Below, one piece after another: positions 8,018-16,553 of a stretch of 64,000 nt of DNA (positions within the stretch are counted from its first letter, which is position 1; every line of letters starts with the position of its first letter). This DNA comes from Gammaproteobacteria bacterium (GTDB lineage Bacteria; Pseudomonadota; Gammaproteobacteria; Pseudomonadales; Azotimanducaceae): assembly GCA_026708185.1 (NCBI GenBank), contig JAPOVK010000045.1, positions 153,294-217,293 on the forward strand. The letters run 5' to 3'. The notes below the pieces were generated by a model that saw only the letters and a program-made list of their open reading frames with translations, searched no databases and had not been told where the DNA came from. The position numbers and the translations under genes were made by a program.

Positions 8018-9645
8018 GCCGCGGCAGCGTCGGCGTGGATGAAGTCGGAGCCTTGCTCCGCGATCATCACCGTGGGGGCGTTGGTGTTGCCGGACGTGAT
8101 GCGGGGCATGACGGAGGCGTCGACGACGCGCAGGCCACCGATGCCGTGGACTCGTAGACGGTCGTCAACCACCGCCATATCGTCGCGGCCCATTCGGCAC
8201 GTGCCGACCGGATGGAATATGGTGGCGCCGAGGTCGCCTGCCGCTTGCGCCAGATCCTCCTCCGACTCCAGTTCGGGGCCCGGCAGCCACTCCGCCGGCT
8301 GGTACTTCGCGAGCGCCCGTGCGGCCATGATCCGGCGCGTGAAGCGCAGCCCGAGCACCGCGACTCGCCGGTCCTCGGGGGTCGCGAGGTAGTTGGGATC
8401 GATGATCGGCGGCGTCTCGGGGTCGGGATCCGCGAGCCGGATTGCGCCCCGGCTGGTGGGGCGCAGATTGCACACCGATGGCGTGATGGCCTCGAAGCGG
8501 TGCAACGGTTCGCCGAACCGGTCCAGGGACAGCGGTTGCACATGCCACTCGATGTTGGCCGAGGCCTGGCCGGCGTCGCTTTTCGCGAACGCGCCGAGCT
8601 GGGATGGCGGCATGGTGAGCGGTCCGGTTCGGAACAGCGCGTATTCCGCGGCCATCAGAGCCTTGCCGAGCAACGACCGCGCTCGGCCGTTCAAGGTCCG
8701 TGCCCCTGATACCTTGTAGATCGACCTGATCTGCAGGTGGTCATGCAAGTTGCCCCCGACGCCCGGAAGCGCATGTACGACGTCGATACCGTGGGTGGCC
8801 AGGTGTGACGGGGGACCGATTCCCGAAAGCTGCAGCAAGTGCGGCGACCCGACGGCGCCGGCGGCAAGAACGGTCTCGCGAACAGCCCGAACGGTGGCGC
8901 GCCCGGCTTTCGAGCGCAACGCGACTCCCGTAGCCCGCCTTCCAATTGAGGGATCGGCTTGGACGTGTACGCGCTCCACCAGCGCATCGGTCATCACGGT
9001 GAGATTCGGGCGCGACATGACCGGCCGCAGGAACGCTTTTGATGCGCTGACGCGAACGCCGCGGCGCTGGTTCATCTGGAAGTAGGCGGTGCCGAGATTG
9101 TCGCCGCGGTTGAACTCCGTAATCTTCGGAATCCCGCACTGTTCGGCGGCGTCCCGCCAGGCGTCGAGTATCGGCCAGTTCACCCGGCGTTCCTCGACAC
9201 GCAGTTCGCCACCTGCTGAACCGTTCTTCGCGGCACCGTGGAAGGCACCGGCGCCGTGCTGGTAGTCCTCGGTACGCTTGAAGGTGGGTAACACGTCGTC
9301 CCAGCTCCAGCCGCGATTGCCGAGTTGCGCCCAGTGGTCGTAGTCCGCAGCTTGGCCGCGCATGTAGATCATGGCATTGATCGACGAGCAGCCACCGAGC
9401 ACCTTGCCGCGCGCGTAGCCGATGGACCGGCCGTTCAAACCGGCTTGGGGCACGGTCTCGAAGCACCAGTCGGTGCGCGGATTGCCGATCGTGTACAGGT
9501 AGCCGACCGGGATGTTGATCCAGAAGTAGTCGTCCTTGCCGCCGGCCTCGACCAGTAGCACGCGCTTGTCAGGATCCGCCGAAAGACGGTTGGCCAGGAC
9601 GCAGCCAGCGGTACCCGCACCGACGATCACATAGTCGAATTCCAC
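8014..9645 (-). CDS. GMC-family FAD oxidoreductase (choline dehydrogenase-like)
   Basis: A 543-residue flavoprotein. The N-terminal dinucleotide motif is VIVGAGTAGCVLANRLSAD (residues 6-24), the GMC signature is GYARGKVLGGCSSINAMIYM, and the C-terminal substrate domain carries IFHPVGTCRMG and GNTNAPTVMIAEQ. Family members oxidise alcohols such as choline, glucose or aliphatic and aromatic alcohols. The GTG at 9645 gives the normal family N-terminus (VEFDYVIVGAG) but has no clear Shine-Dalgarno. An upstream ATG at 9705 is possible. It is the first gene of a four-gene operon behind a near-consensus promoter. Its substrate is not predictable. Confidence 0.88.
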   Translation of the reverse strand: MEFDYVIVGAGTAGCVLANRLSADPDKRVLLVEAGGKDDYFWINIPVGYLYTIGNPRTDWCFETVPQAGLNGRSIGYARGKVLGGCSSINAMIYMRGQAADYDHWAQLGNRGWSWDDVLPTFKRTEDYQHGAGAFHGAAKNGSAGGELRVEERRVNWPILDAWRDAAEQCGIPKITEFNRGDNLGTAYFQMNQRRGVRVSASKAFLRPVMSRPNLTVMTDALVERVHVQADPSIGRRATGVALRSKAGRATVRAVRETVLAAGAVGSPHLLQLSGIGPPSHLATHGIDVVHALPGVGGNLHDHLQIRSIYKVSGARTLNGRARSLLGKALMAAEYALFRTGPLTMPPSQLGAFAKSDAGQASANIEWHVQPLSLDRFGEPLHRFEAITPSVCNLRPTSRGAIRLADPDPETPPIIDPNYLATPEDRRVAVLGLRFTRRIMAARALAKYQPAEWLPGPELESEEDLAQAAGDLGATIFHPVGTCRMGRDDMAVVDDRLRVHGIGGLRVVDASVMPRITSGNTNAPTVMIAEQGSDFIHADAAAA

Positions 9646-9742
9646 GAATGTGCTCGGCTTAAGGTGCCGGGCGTCAACGAGCGATGCCGCCGGATGGCGG
9701 CGCATGGCGGGTTGTCGGCGGTGCGGAGGCTGGCATCGATTC

Positions 9743-9770
9743 ACCATAAAGCACTGCTGGTGCTTGTCAA
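9743..9770 (-). promoter_or_regulatory. Sigma-70 promoter of the GMC operon with embedded operator-like palindrome
   Basis: On the minus strand TTGACA (9770-9765, a perfect -35) is followed after 16 bp by TATGGT (9748-9743). The spacer holds an inverted repeat, AAGCAC-5 nt-GTGCTT (9749-9765), positioned where a repressor would block polymerase. The transcript would start near 9736, about 90 nt before the GTG of the GMC gene. Confidence 0.65.
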
Positions 9771-9850
9771 ATCTCGCGCCGCAACCAGGAGGCATACTGG
9801 ACCTCTCCAGCAGAGGGAAGGCGCGTCGCCTAGCCGCGACGTGGCGGCGT

Positions 9851-10618
9851 ATGGATCTTCAATTGGCGAACCGAACCGTGCTCGTCACCGGCAGCTATCG
9901 CGGCACCGGGCTCGTGATCGCCCGCTCGTTCGTGAACGAGGGGGCCGAGGTCTTCGTGCATGGTTTCACGGCCGAGCAGGCCGCGGCCGCCGTTGCCGAA
10001 ATCGGCGGCACGGCGGTATCCGGCGACATTCGCAGCGACGAAGGCGCGGCGGCGGTGGCGGAGCAGGTCGGGACGACGCCCGATGTCTTGGTGAACAACT
10101 ATGGCACGGCGTCGGCCGCGCGCTGGGACAGCGCAACCGCCGCCGACTGGGTCGACATGTACGACGCCAACGTGCTCTCGGCACAACGCCTGGTGGGCCT
10201 CTTCTTGCCGCGGATGAAACAGCGGGAGTACGGGAGGATCATCAACCTAGGAACCGCCGGGTCGCTGGCACCGGGCTCCCGGAATCCGCACTACTATGCG
10301 GCCAAGGCGGCCCTTGTCGCCCTGACGGCTAGCCTGGCGCGGGAAGCGGCGGGCACTTCGGTGCGGGTCAACCTGGTCTCACCGGGCATGATCCTGACGC
10401 CGGAAGTCGAGGCCGGTTACATGCGACGGGCCGCGCGCGAAGGTTGGGGCGACACGTGGGCGGAGGTGGAGCCGCACGTCGCGGCGGACATTCCCATTCG
10501 CCGCATCACCCGCCGCGAAGAGGTCGCCGACCTGGTGCTGTTCCTGGCCAGCCCGCGGGCCGACGCCATTCATGGCCAGAACGTCGTGATCGACGGTGGC
10601 GTCCTGGGTCACGGCTGA
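9851..10618 (+). CDS. Short-chain dehydrogenase/reductase (SDR)
   Basis: A 255-residue classical SDR. The cofactor site is TGSYRGTGLVIA (residues 13-24), slightly different from the usual TGxxxGIG; NNYG and the catalytic Tyr-x3-Lys in HYYAAKAAL are present, and it ends VIDGGVLGHG like FabG relatives. It should oxidise or reduce an alcohol or ketone with NAD(P)(H). It is transcribed divergently from the GMC operon across a 205-bp gap, so a shared regulator is plausible. The start at 9851 was chosen because the protein then begins a few residues before the Rossmann strand, as usual. Confidence 0.85.
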   Translation: MDLQLANRTVLVTGSYRGTGLVIARSFVNEGAEVFVHGFTAEQAAAAVAEIGGTAVSGDIRSDEGAAAVAEQVGTTPDVLVNNYGTASAARWDSATAADWVDMYDANVLSAQRLVGLFLPRMKQREYGRIINLGTAGSLAPGSRNPHYYAAKAALVALTASLAREAAGTSVRVNLVSPGMILTPEVEAGYMRRAAREGWGDTWAEVEPHVAADIPIRRITRREEVADLVLFLASPRADAIHGQNVVIDGGVLGHG

Positions 10619-10639
10619 TGCTCAAGTCCGAATCGCGGC

Positions 10640-12352
10640 TCACATCCGGTCGATGGTCTCGATCCCAAGCAGGTCCAAACCGTCCTTCAGCGTGGCCGCG
10701 GTGCGCGCACACAGCAGCAAGCGGCTGGCCTCGGCGTCGCTGCCGAGCACCGGGCAACTCTCGTAGAAGCGCATGAACGCGGATGCCAACTCGTAGAGGT
10801 ACGTGCACAGGTGGTGGGGCATGACGCTGCTTGCGACAAGCTCCAGCGTCTCCTGGAAACGGGCAAGCTGCAGCGCGAGGACGTGCTCTTCCCGGGCGTC
10901 CACCGCAAGGGGCCCGGTCGCCGACTCGGGATCGACCTCCCCGCGCGCGAACAGGCTCATGATGCGCGCATAGGCGTATTGGAGATACGGTGCCGTGTTG
11001 CCGTCGAAGGACAGCATGGCGTCCCAGTCGAAGACGTAGTCGCTGGTGCGGTTCTTGGACAGGTCCGCGTACTTCACGGCGCCGATGCCGACCGCGCGCG
11101 CGACGTCGTCCATCTCCGCGTCGCTCAAGTCCGGGTTCTTGGCCTCGACCAGCGCCCGCGCTCGCGCCTTGGCTTCCTCGACTAAGTCCAGCAGGCGCGT
11201 GCCGCCGCCTTGGCGCGTCTTGAACGGCCTGCCGTCACGGCCGAGCATCGTGCCGAAGGGATGGTGTTCGAAGGAGACCCCGGCACCGTAGCCCGCGACA
11301 TCGGCTAGCGCGAAAAGTTGCCGGAAATGCATCGCCTGGCGCGCATCGACGATGTACAGGACGCGCTCGGCGTTGAGCGTGTCCGCACGGTAGCGCAACG
11401 CGGCGAGGTCGGTGGAATGGTAGAGGTAGCCACCGTCGGACTTGCGGACGATGACCGGCACCGGACGGCCGTCCTTGGCCTTGAACTGGTCGGTGTACTT
11501 CGCGGAGACCCGGGCCGGGAAGACGCATAGCGCACCGTCGGATTCGGTGAGCAAACCCTTGGCGTCGAGATCCTGGATGATGCCGTCCAAGTCGGCGTTG
11601 TAGGCGCTCTCGCCGCGAACGTGTTCCGGTCGCAGGCTGACGCCGAGCGCGTCGTAGACGGCCTGGCAGTGGGACATGGAAATGTCGATGTAGCGTTGCC
11701 ATCTGGCAAGCGTTGCGGGGTCTCCGGTCTGAAGGTTGACCACCGCTTGCCGGGCCCGGCCGGCAAAGTCGGCTTCGGCGTCGAACCGGCTGCTGGCTTG
11801 TGTGTAGAAGCTCTCGAGGTCCGTCAGTCGGTCGGCGTCTTCGCCGATGTCGTCGAGGTGCGCCACTAGGCGTCCGAACTGGGTGCCCCAGTCGCCGATG
11901 TGGTTCTGCCGGAGGACCGTGTGGCCGAGCGCTTCGAGAACCCGTGCGACGGCGTCGCCGATGATCGTGCTGCGCAGGTGGTGGACCTGCATTTCCTTGG
12001 CGAGGTTCGGGTGCGAGTAGTCGATGACCACGCGTTGGCCGGCCAGTCGTTCGATGATCGGGCCCGTGAGCGCCCGTGCGAGCAGATCGTCGTCGATTGT
12101 CAGGCTGATGAAGCCCGGACCGGTGACGGTGGCGGCGGACGCTACACCGTCGAGATCCGCCGCTTGGATCAAGGCGCCGGCGAGTTCCCGGGGCGCCTGT
12201 TGCAGGTGCTTCGCCGCCGCCATCGCGCCGTTGGCCTGGTAGTCGCCGAACTCGGGGCGGGTGGCCGGTCCGACGATCGCCTGGGCGTCAGCCGCGCCCG
12301 CTGCGGCCAGGGCCGCCTCGAGGCGTTCGGTGAGCAGACGTTTGAGATTCAC
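10640..12352 (-). CDS. argS: Arginyl-tRNA synthetase
   Basis: A 570-residue class I synthetase (E. coli 577) that charges tRNA-Arg. The N-terminal Add1 domain is followed by SHPNLAKEMQVHHLRSTII, NHIGDWGTQFG and GRDGRPFKTRQGG, and the C-terminal anticodon domain ends ETIDRM. The usual HVGH signature reads QVHH (residues 122-125): the first His is Gln and Gly is His. The rest of the active site looks intact, so it is presumed functional. The GTG start overlaps the stop of the upstream cold-shock gene (GTGA), and no ATG fits the family N-terminus. Confidence 0.93.
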   Translation of the reverse strand: MNLKRLLTERLEAALAAAGAADAQAIVGPATRPEFGDYQANGAMAAAKHLQQAPRELAGALIQAADLDGVASAATVTGPGFISLTIDDDLLARALTGPIIERLAGQRVVIDYSHPNLAKEMQVHHLRSTIIGDAVARVLEALGHTVLRQNHIGDWGTQFGRLVAHLDDIGEDADRLTDLESFYTQASSRFDAEADFAGRARQAVVNLQTGDPATLARWQRYIDISMSHCQAVYDALGVSLRPEHVRGESAYNADLDGIIQDLDAKGLLTESDGALCVFPARVSAKYTDQFKAKDGRPVPVIVRKSDGGYLYHSTDLAALRYRADTLNAERVLYIVDARQAMHFRQLFALADVAGYGAGVSFEHHPFGTMLGRDGRPFKTRQGGGTRLLDLVEEAKARARALVEAKNPDLSDAEMDDVARAVGIGAVKYADLSKNRTSDYVFDWDAMLSFDGNTAPYLQYAYARIMSLFARGEVDPESATGPLAVDAREEHVLALQLARFQETLELVASSVMPHHLCTYLYELASAFMRFYESCPVLGSDAEASRLLLCARTAATLKDGLDLLGIETIDRM

Positions 12353-12831
12353 TCGCCGGCGACGTCCTCGGCCTGCCAGCCGCGCTGCCTCTCCACGGCC
12401 ACGAAGCTCACATCCTGGCCGTCGTCGAGCCCCGCGCGCTCGTTGCCGACCCGGCGGATGGAACGGTGATGGACGAAGATCTCGTCGCCGTTTCCGCGCA
12501 CGATGAAGCCGAAGCCCTTGTTGCGGTCGAACCACTTGACGGTGCCGCTCTCGCGCTTCGCTCCCTTGGGTGGGCCTGGGCGCCGATGCCGCACGGGTGT
12601 GCGTTCGTCGTCTCGCCCGCGCCGTCGTCCGGCGGAACTCGCCGATTGCGCCCCGGCGCGTGAGCGCGCTCGTGCGCCGAAGCGCACGGTCACCAGTGCC
12701 GTGCCCGCGCATGCCACGACGGTGAGGACGAGAAGGGCCAACGTGTTGGCGGCGAACAAGGTCGAATAGATCTGGGTAGCGGTTGCGGCGAAAAGCACCG
12801 AGACCACACTCGCCACGATGAACGTTTTCAT
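12349..12831 (-). CDS. Membrane-anchored cold-shock domain protein
   Basis: A 160-residue protein with an unusual build. Residues 1-50 form two hydrophobic segments (one begins FIVASVVSVLFAATAT); residues 51-92 are a basic, Arg-rich linker; the last ~68 residues are a cold-shock domain with GTVKWFDRNKGFGFI (RNP1) and EIFVHH (RNP2). Free cold-shock proteins are about 70 residues, cytosolic, and bind single-stranded RNA or DNA; here the domain would be held at the membrane. It overlaps the argS start by 4 nt and follows the cyclophilin gene by 43 bp, so it is probably in the yciB-pdxJ operon. Confidence 0.8.
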   Translation of the reverse strand: MKTFIVASVVSVLFAATATQIYSTLFAANTLALLVLTVVACAGTALVTVRFGARARSRAGAQSASSAGRRRGRDDERTPVRHRRPGPPKGAKRESGTVKWFDRNKGFGFIVRGNGDEIFVHHRSIRRVGNERAGLDDGQDVSFVAVERQRGWQAEDVAGE

Positions 12832-12874
12832 GTGTCTTCTTGGTTCTTATGGATGTTCGATGACTGCTAGCAGT

Positions 12875-13543
12875 CTACTCCGATTCCACCCCGCTGACGC
12901 GACGAGTGGAGAGTATGACGATCGGCTCCAAGGGCACGCTGATTTTGTCGCCCACGGGGCCCGTTTCGGCCAGTTCGATGTCCTCAGCGGTCTCGCGCCC
13001 CGCGATCAGCGTGCCGAACACCGTGTAGCCCGGCCTGTCCGGCCTGGCGTCGAGGTGCGCGTTGTCGGCGACGTTGATGAAGAACTGCGAGTCCGCCGAG
13101 TCGGGATCGGAATGACGTGCCATGGCGATTGTCCAGCGGACGTTCAACGCGCCGTTCGCCGACTCGTTCACCACCGTGCGTGGCGGCTCGCGGTATGCGA
13201 GATCGACGTCGTACCCGCCGGCCTGGATCATGAAGTTGGGAATCACCCGGTGGAACACGGTGCCGACGTAGAAACCGTCGTCGACGAGCTTGAGGAAGTT
13301 GTCGACCGTGAGTGGCGCCTTCTCGGGCATAAGTTCGACCGTCAACGTCCCCATGCTGGTGGCGATTTCCACCTGCGGATTGCCGGTGTCCGGGGGCGCA
13401 GTCGACTCGCCGGAACAGGCGACCGAAGCACAGATCAGCGCGGTCACGATAGCTGCTTCCATGAAGCGAACGCCCCGCTTGGTGCGTGGCGGTCTGTGCC
13501 GGGTTGCCACCGGCGACCACGAAGCGGTCGCGTGTCGCATCAT
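12875..13543 (-). CDS. Exported cyclophilin-type peptidyl-prolyl cis-trans isomerase
   Basis: A 222-residue protein with a C-terminal cyclophilin domain (VEIATSMGTLTVELMPEK, FHRVIPNFMIQAGG, SQFFINVADN, GYTVFGTLIAG) that catalyses proline isomerisation during folding. The N-terminus is a long positive region, then AIVTALICASVAC at residues 30-42, which could be a lipoprotein signal with Cys42 as the anchor. The start chosen is ATGATG at 13543, preceded by TGGAGGAACA and overlapping the pdxJ stop (ATGA). The ATG at 13462 lacks a ribosome site and a positive n-region. Periplasmic location is likely. Confidence 0.87.
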   Translation of the reverse strand: MMRHATASWSPVATRHRPPRTKRGVRFMEAAIVTALICASVACSGESTAPPDTGNPQVEIATSMGTLTVELMPEKAPLTVDNFLKLVDDGFYVGTVFHRVIPNFMIQAGGYDVDLAYREPPRTVVNESANGALNVRWTIAMARHSDPDSADSQFFINVADNAHLDARPDRPGYTVFGTLIAGRETAEDIELAETGPVGDKISVPLEPIVILSTRRVSGVESE

Positions 13544-14313
13544 TGTTCCTCCAGGACCGACAGGTAGCGCTTGACGGTGGGTGCCAAGCCGATGTCCAAG
13601 GCATCGGCGATCAGGGCGTGGCCGATGGACACTTCGGCGATGCCGCCCATGGCCACGAAATGCCCCAAGTTGGCCAGGTTGAGGTCGTGCCCGGCGTTGA
13701 CGCCCAAGCCAAGCTGGCCGGCATATCGGGCGGCTTCGCGATAGGTGCTCCAGGACGCGGCTGTCGCCGCGTCGTCAAGACCACGCGCCTCCACGAGATC
13801 CGCGTAAGGGCCCGTGTAGAGTTCGATCCGATTGGCACCGACAGCCTGGGCGTGGCGAATGTGAGACTCGACGGGGTCCATGAACAGGCTGACGCGAGCG
13901 CCCGAGCTCCGGTAGCGCTCGACGAACTTCGCAACGCCGGCACGCACGCGTGCCTCCGACAAGTCCCACCCGTGATCCGACGTCAGTTGGTTGTCGTCAT
14001 CGGGAACCAGCGTGCATTGATGAGGACGTGCCGTCTCGATGAGGACGTCGAAGCCCGGGTAGCCGTCCCGGGGTTGTGCTGCGGGGTTTCCCTCGATGTT
14101 GAATTCGGCATCGGGATATTCGGCCACGAGCTCGCGCAGCGCGTAGACATCGTCGGTTCGGATGTGCCGGCCGTCCGGACGAGGATGCACCGTGATGCCG
14201 GACGCCCCGGCGTCCAGGATCGTCCGCGCGCAAGCCACGACATCGGGGCGCGACCCCTCCCGGGCATTGCGCAGCCACGCGATCTTGTTGACGTTGACGG
14301 ACAGCGACGTCAT
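13540..14313 (-). CDS. pdxJ: Pyridoxine 5'-phosphate synthase
   Basis: A 257-residue TIM-barrel enzyme (E. coli 243) that condenses 3-amino-2-oxopropyl phosphate with deoxyxylulose 5-phosphate to make pyridoxine 5'-phosphate. The start SLSVNVNKIAWLRNAREG, the segment ITVHPRPDGRHIR, EFNIEGNP, CTLVPD and LGVNAGHDLNLANL are family hallmarks. The ATG overlaps the stop of yciB (ATGA) and the 3' end provides the ribosome site for the cyclophilin gene. The glycine cleavage operon and several other enzymes in this window depend on the resulting PLP. Confidence 0.95.
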   Translation of the reverse strand: MTSLSVNVNKIAWLRNAREGSRPDVVACARTILDAGASGITVHPRPDGRHIRTDDVYALRELVAEYPDAEFNIEGNPAAQPRDGYPGFDVLIETARPHQCTLVPDDDNQLTSDHGWDLSEARVRAGVAKFVERYRSSGARVSLFMDPVESHIRHAQAVGANRIELYTGPYADLVEARGLDDAATAASWSTYREAARYAGQLGLGVNAGHDLNLANLGHFVAMGGIAEVSIGHALIADALDIGLAPTVKRYLSVLEEQ

Positions 14314-14885
14314 GTCGGCTTGGCCTCGCCTCCCGACGCGTCCTCGGCAGGCGCGGTGGGGAGTTGCTTGGTGGTGACCAGATACGCGACGCTGCCGCCG
14401 ATCAGCAGGATCGGCACGACGAAACCGGAGGCGAACTTGTAGGCCACCCACGCCTCTTCGCTGAAGTTGTACGCAACGAACAGGTTCAGCGACCCGGACG
14501 CCGCGAACACGCCCGCCCAGCCGTAGGTCAGCGCCCGCCAGGCCCGATCCGGGAGCATGAGCATCTTGCCCAGCATCCGCTTGATGACATCACCGCTGCC
14601 GATGAAGCGGCTGCCGACAAGGGCCAGAGCCATGATCCAGCTGACGACCGACCCGCGCCATTGAATGAACAGCGCGTTGCGGAACACCAGCGTCATCGTG
14701 CCGAAGATCATCGCTGCCCAGAACACCACCCACATCTGCCCGGTGACCCTGAGTCCCCGCACTTTGAAGTAGCCCACCTGCAAAGCCGCGGCGACCATCA
14801 GCGCCATGGTGGCGTAGTAGATGTCGGCCAGGAGGTACACGCCGAAGAATGCCGCAACGGGCAGGAAGTCAACGAGCTGCTTCAT
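14310..14885 (-). CDS. yciB: Inner membrane septation protein A family (YciB)
   Basis: A 191-residue multipass inner-membrane protein (E. coli 179). It begins MKQLVDFLPVAAFFGVYLLA and has about five hydrophobic helices, with the conserved SGSLNLFVAYNFSEEAWVAYK loop and a polar C-terminal tail extended with Pro, Ala and Glu. The family affects envelope integrity and septation. The ATG at 14885 gives the usual N-terminus; a longer frame starts 30 nt upstream. It is the first gene of the yciB-pdxJ-cyclophilin-csp-argS run. Confidence 0.9.
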   Translation of the reverse strand: MKQLVDFLPVAAFFGVYLLADIYYATMALMVAAALQVGYFKVRGLRVTGQMWVVFWAAMIFGTMTLVFRNALFIQWRGSVVSWIMALALVGSRFIGSGDVIKRMLGKMLMLPDRAWRALTYGWAGVFAASGSLNLFVAYNFSEEAWVAYKFASGFVVPILLIGGSVAYLVTTKQLPTAPAEDASGGEAKPT

Positions 14886-15295
14886 CGAAGGCAGTTTCAG
14901 GTGGGGTCGGCGCATTCTAACGGCTGTGGAAGCCTCGGAAGAACCTCCGAGCGGCGAACCGAGTCGCGGATCCTCGGCACTGCTGGTCTTCTAGCGATGT
15001 CCATGTACGATTCGTCGACAACGGAGGTGAGGCGTGCCTTAACGGGCGTTTACATTCGATGAGAAGGGCGTTGATCCTCATCATGCTCAGCTTCGGGGCG
15101 CGTGCGGCTGCTGATCCCAACCGGCTGGGCGTATCTCAATGCGGCCGCCAGTTTCGGCTACGGTCCGGCCATCGACAGTCTGAGGAACGTGCCGGAACGG
15201 TTGCGCACTTGGGCGCAACTGACCAGACCCTGCGGACATCGAAACACATTGAAAATTCGGATGATGACTCCGAGATTTCAAGATAAAGTGATCGG
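14886..15295. other. 410-bp intergenic region, partly AT-rich
   Basis: Lies between the divergent yciB and DUF4143 genes. The right 60 bp are markedly AT-rich and include TTGAAA (15248) and a TAAAGT-like -10 near 15287, a plausible promoter for the ATPase gene. Short open frames (for example from 15059 and 15102) have no recognised family and look like decayed or chance frames. No RNA gene was recognised. Confidence 0.4.
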
Positions 15296-16474
15296 ATGCT
15301 GGAACGTGCCGACCATATGCTCCGGATCGGCCAGGCAACGGCCCGATCACCGGTAACGGCCCTGCTCGGACCGCGCCAATGCGGCAAGACGACGATGGCA
15401 CGGGCGTTCGCCGCAACCCAGGAGGCGACCTTTTTCGACCTCGAGTCGGAGGTCGATCTGCGCCGACTCGGCAACCCCGAAATGGCGCTCGGCGCGTGCC
15501 GCGGCCTCGTCGTCCTCGACGAGATTCAGCGGGCGCCGAACCTCTTCAACGTCCTCCGGGTATTGGTGGATCGGGTTGATGCGAGTAGCCGGTTTCTCAT
15601 TCTCGGCAGCGCCTCGCCGGATTTGGTGCGGGGCGTTTCCGAGTCCCTTGCCGGTCGCGTGGAATTCGTCGAGTTGACGGGGTTCGGACTGGACGAAACG
15701 GGCATCGACGACTGGCGGCAACTGTGGCTGCGAGGCGGTCTGCCGCGATCGTACCTAGCCGCGTCGGACGACGACAGCATGGCCTGGCGGGAGGGTTTCA
15801 TCCGCACTTTCCTTGAACGGGACATACCGCAGCTCGGGATTTCCATCCCATCGGCTGCAATGCGCCGGTTCTGGACCATGCTGGCCCACTGGCATGGGCA
15901 GACATGGAATGCGTCCGAACTCGGGAGGTCCATGTCCGCCACCGACAAGACCGTGCGTCGCTACCTGGATGTGCTCACGGGCACGTACATGGTCCGCCAA
16001 CTCCAGCCTTGGTTGGAGAATCTGGCGAAGCGGCAGGTCAAGGCACCGAAGATCTACCTCCGGGACTCCGGCATGCTGCACGCCCTGTTGGGTGCCGCCA
16101 CCGACAGCGTCCTCCTGTCGTTGCCCAGGGTAGGCGCTTCGTGGGAGGGGTTCGCGATCGAGCAGATCCTGAACCGACTTCGTCCGGCGCAGGCATGGTT
16201 CTGGAGCGCCCACGGCGGGGGCGAAGTCGATCTGTTGATCATGGAGAACGGTCGACGACTGGGTTTCGAGGCGAAGTTCAGTGAAGCCCCGGACGTGACC
16301 CGGAGCATGCACAACGTCGTGGACGATCTCAGACTCGACCACTTGTTCGTGGTCTGCCCGAGCCCGGAGTCCTATCCAGTCCACGAGCGCATCAGCGTCC
16401 AGTCGTTGTTCGAGCTATCCGACCTGGCTGGACGGATCCCCCCTGCCACCACGCGCGCTCGACCGGTGCAGTAA
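15296..16474 (+). CDS. AAA+ ATPase with DUF4143 domain
   Basis: A 392-residue protein of the AAA_14/DUF4143 family. The Walker A is LLGPRQCGKTT, Walker B is GLVVLDEIQRAP, and FLILGSASPDLV is a sensor-like strand. A winged-helix segment follows near residue 200 (ASELGRSMSATDKTVRRYLD), then a C-terminal nuclease-fold domain with GGEVDLLI and GFEAKFS, the D...ExK of PD-(D/E)xK enzymes. These proteins are common, patchily distributed and of unknown role; toxin-antitoxin, defence and mobile-element links have been suggested. The AT-rich upstream region and a relative at 28357 point to acquisition. Confidence 0.85.
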   Translation: MLERADHMLRIGQATARSPVTALLGPRQCGKTTMARAFAATQEATFFDLESEVDLRRLGNPEMALGACRGLVVLDEIQRAPNLFNVLRVLVDRVDASSRFLILGSASPDLVRGVSESLAGRVEFVELTGFGLDETGIDDWRQLWLRGGLPRSYLAASDDDSMAWREGFIRTFLERDIPQLGISIPSAAMRRFWTMLAHWHGQTWNASELGRSMSATDKTVRRYLDVLTGTYMVRQLQPWLENLAKRQVKAPKIYLRDSGMLHALLGAATDSVLLSLPRVGASWEGFAIEQILNRLRPAQAWFWSAHGGGEVDLLIMENGRRLGFEAKFSEAPDVTRSMHNVVDDLRLDHLFVVCPSPESYPVHERISVQSLFELSDLAGRIPPATTRARPVQ

Positions 16475-16553
16475 CACTTTGCGGGGCCGGACGCGCCGAC
16501 TTGCGTCCCGTTACAATTGCGCGCCGTCCAAACCCGCGAGGCACTGACTTCCC

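Noticed and set aside
6491..8392. A 633-codon frame antisense to the MATE gene
   Set aside because: It starts in the palindromic element and is a shadow of the transporter; a long His/Asp/Glu-rich run is the reverse of hydrophobic codons.
15059..15286. Short gene with signal-like start MRRALILIMLSFGARAAAD
   Set aside because: The rest of the frame has no domain, no ribosome site is clear, and other frames are equally open; recorded only as intergenic sequence.
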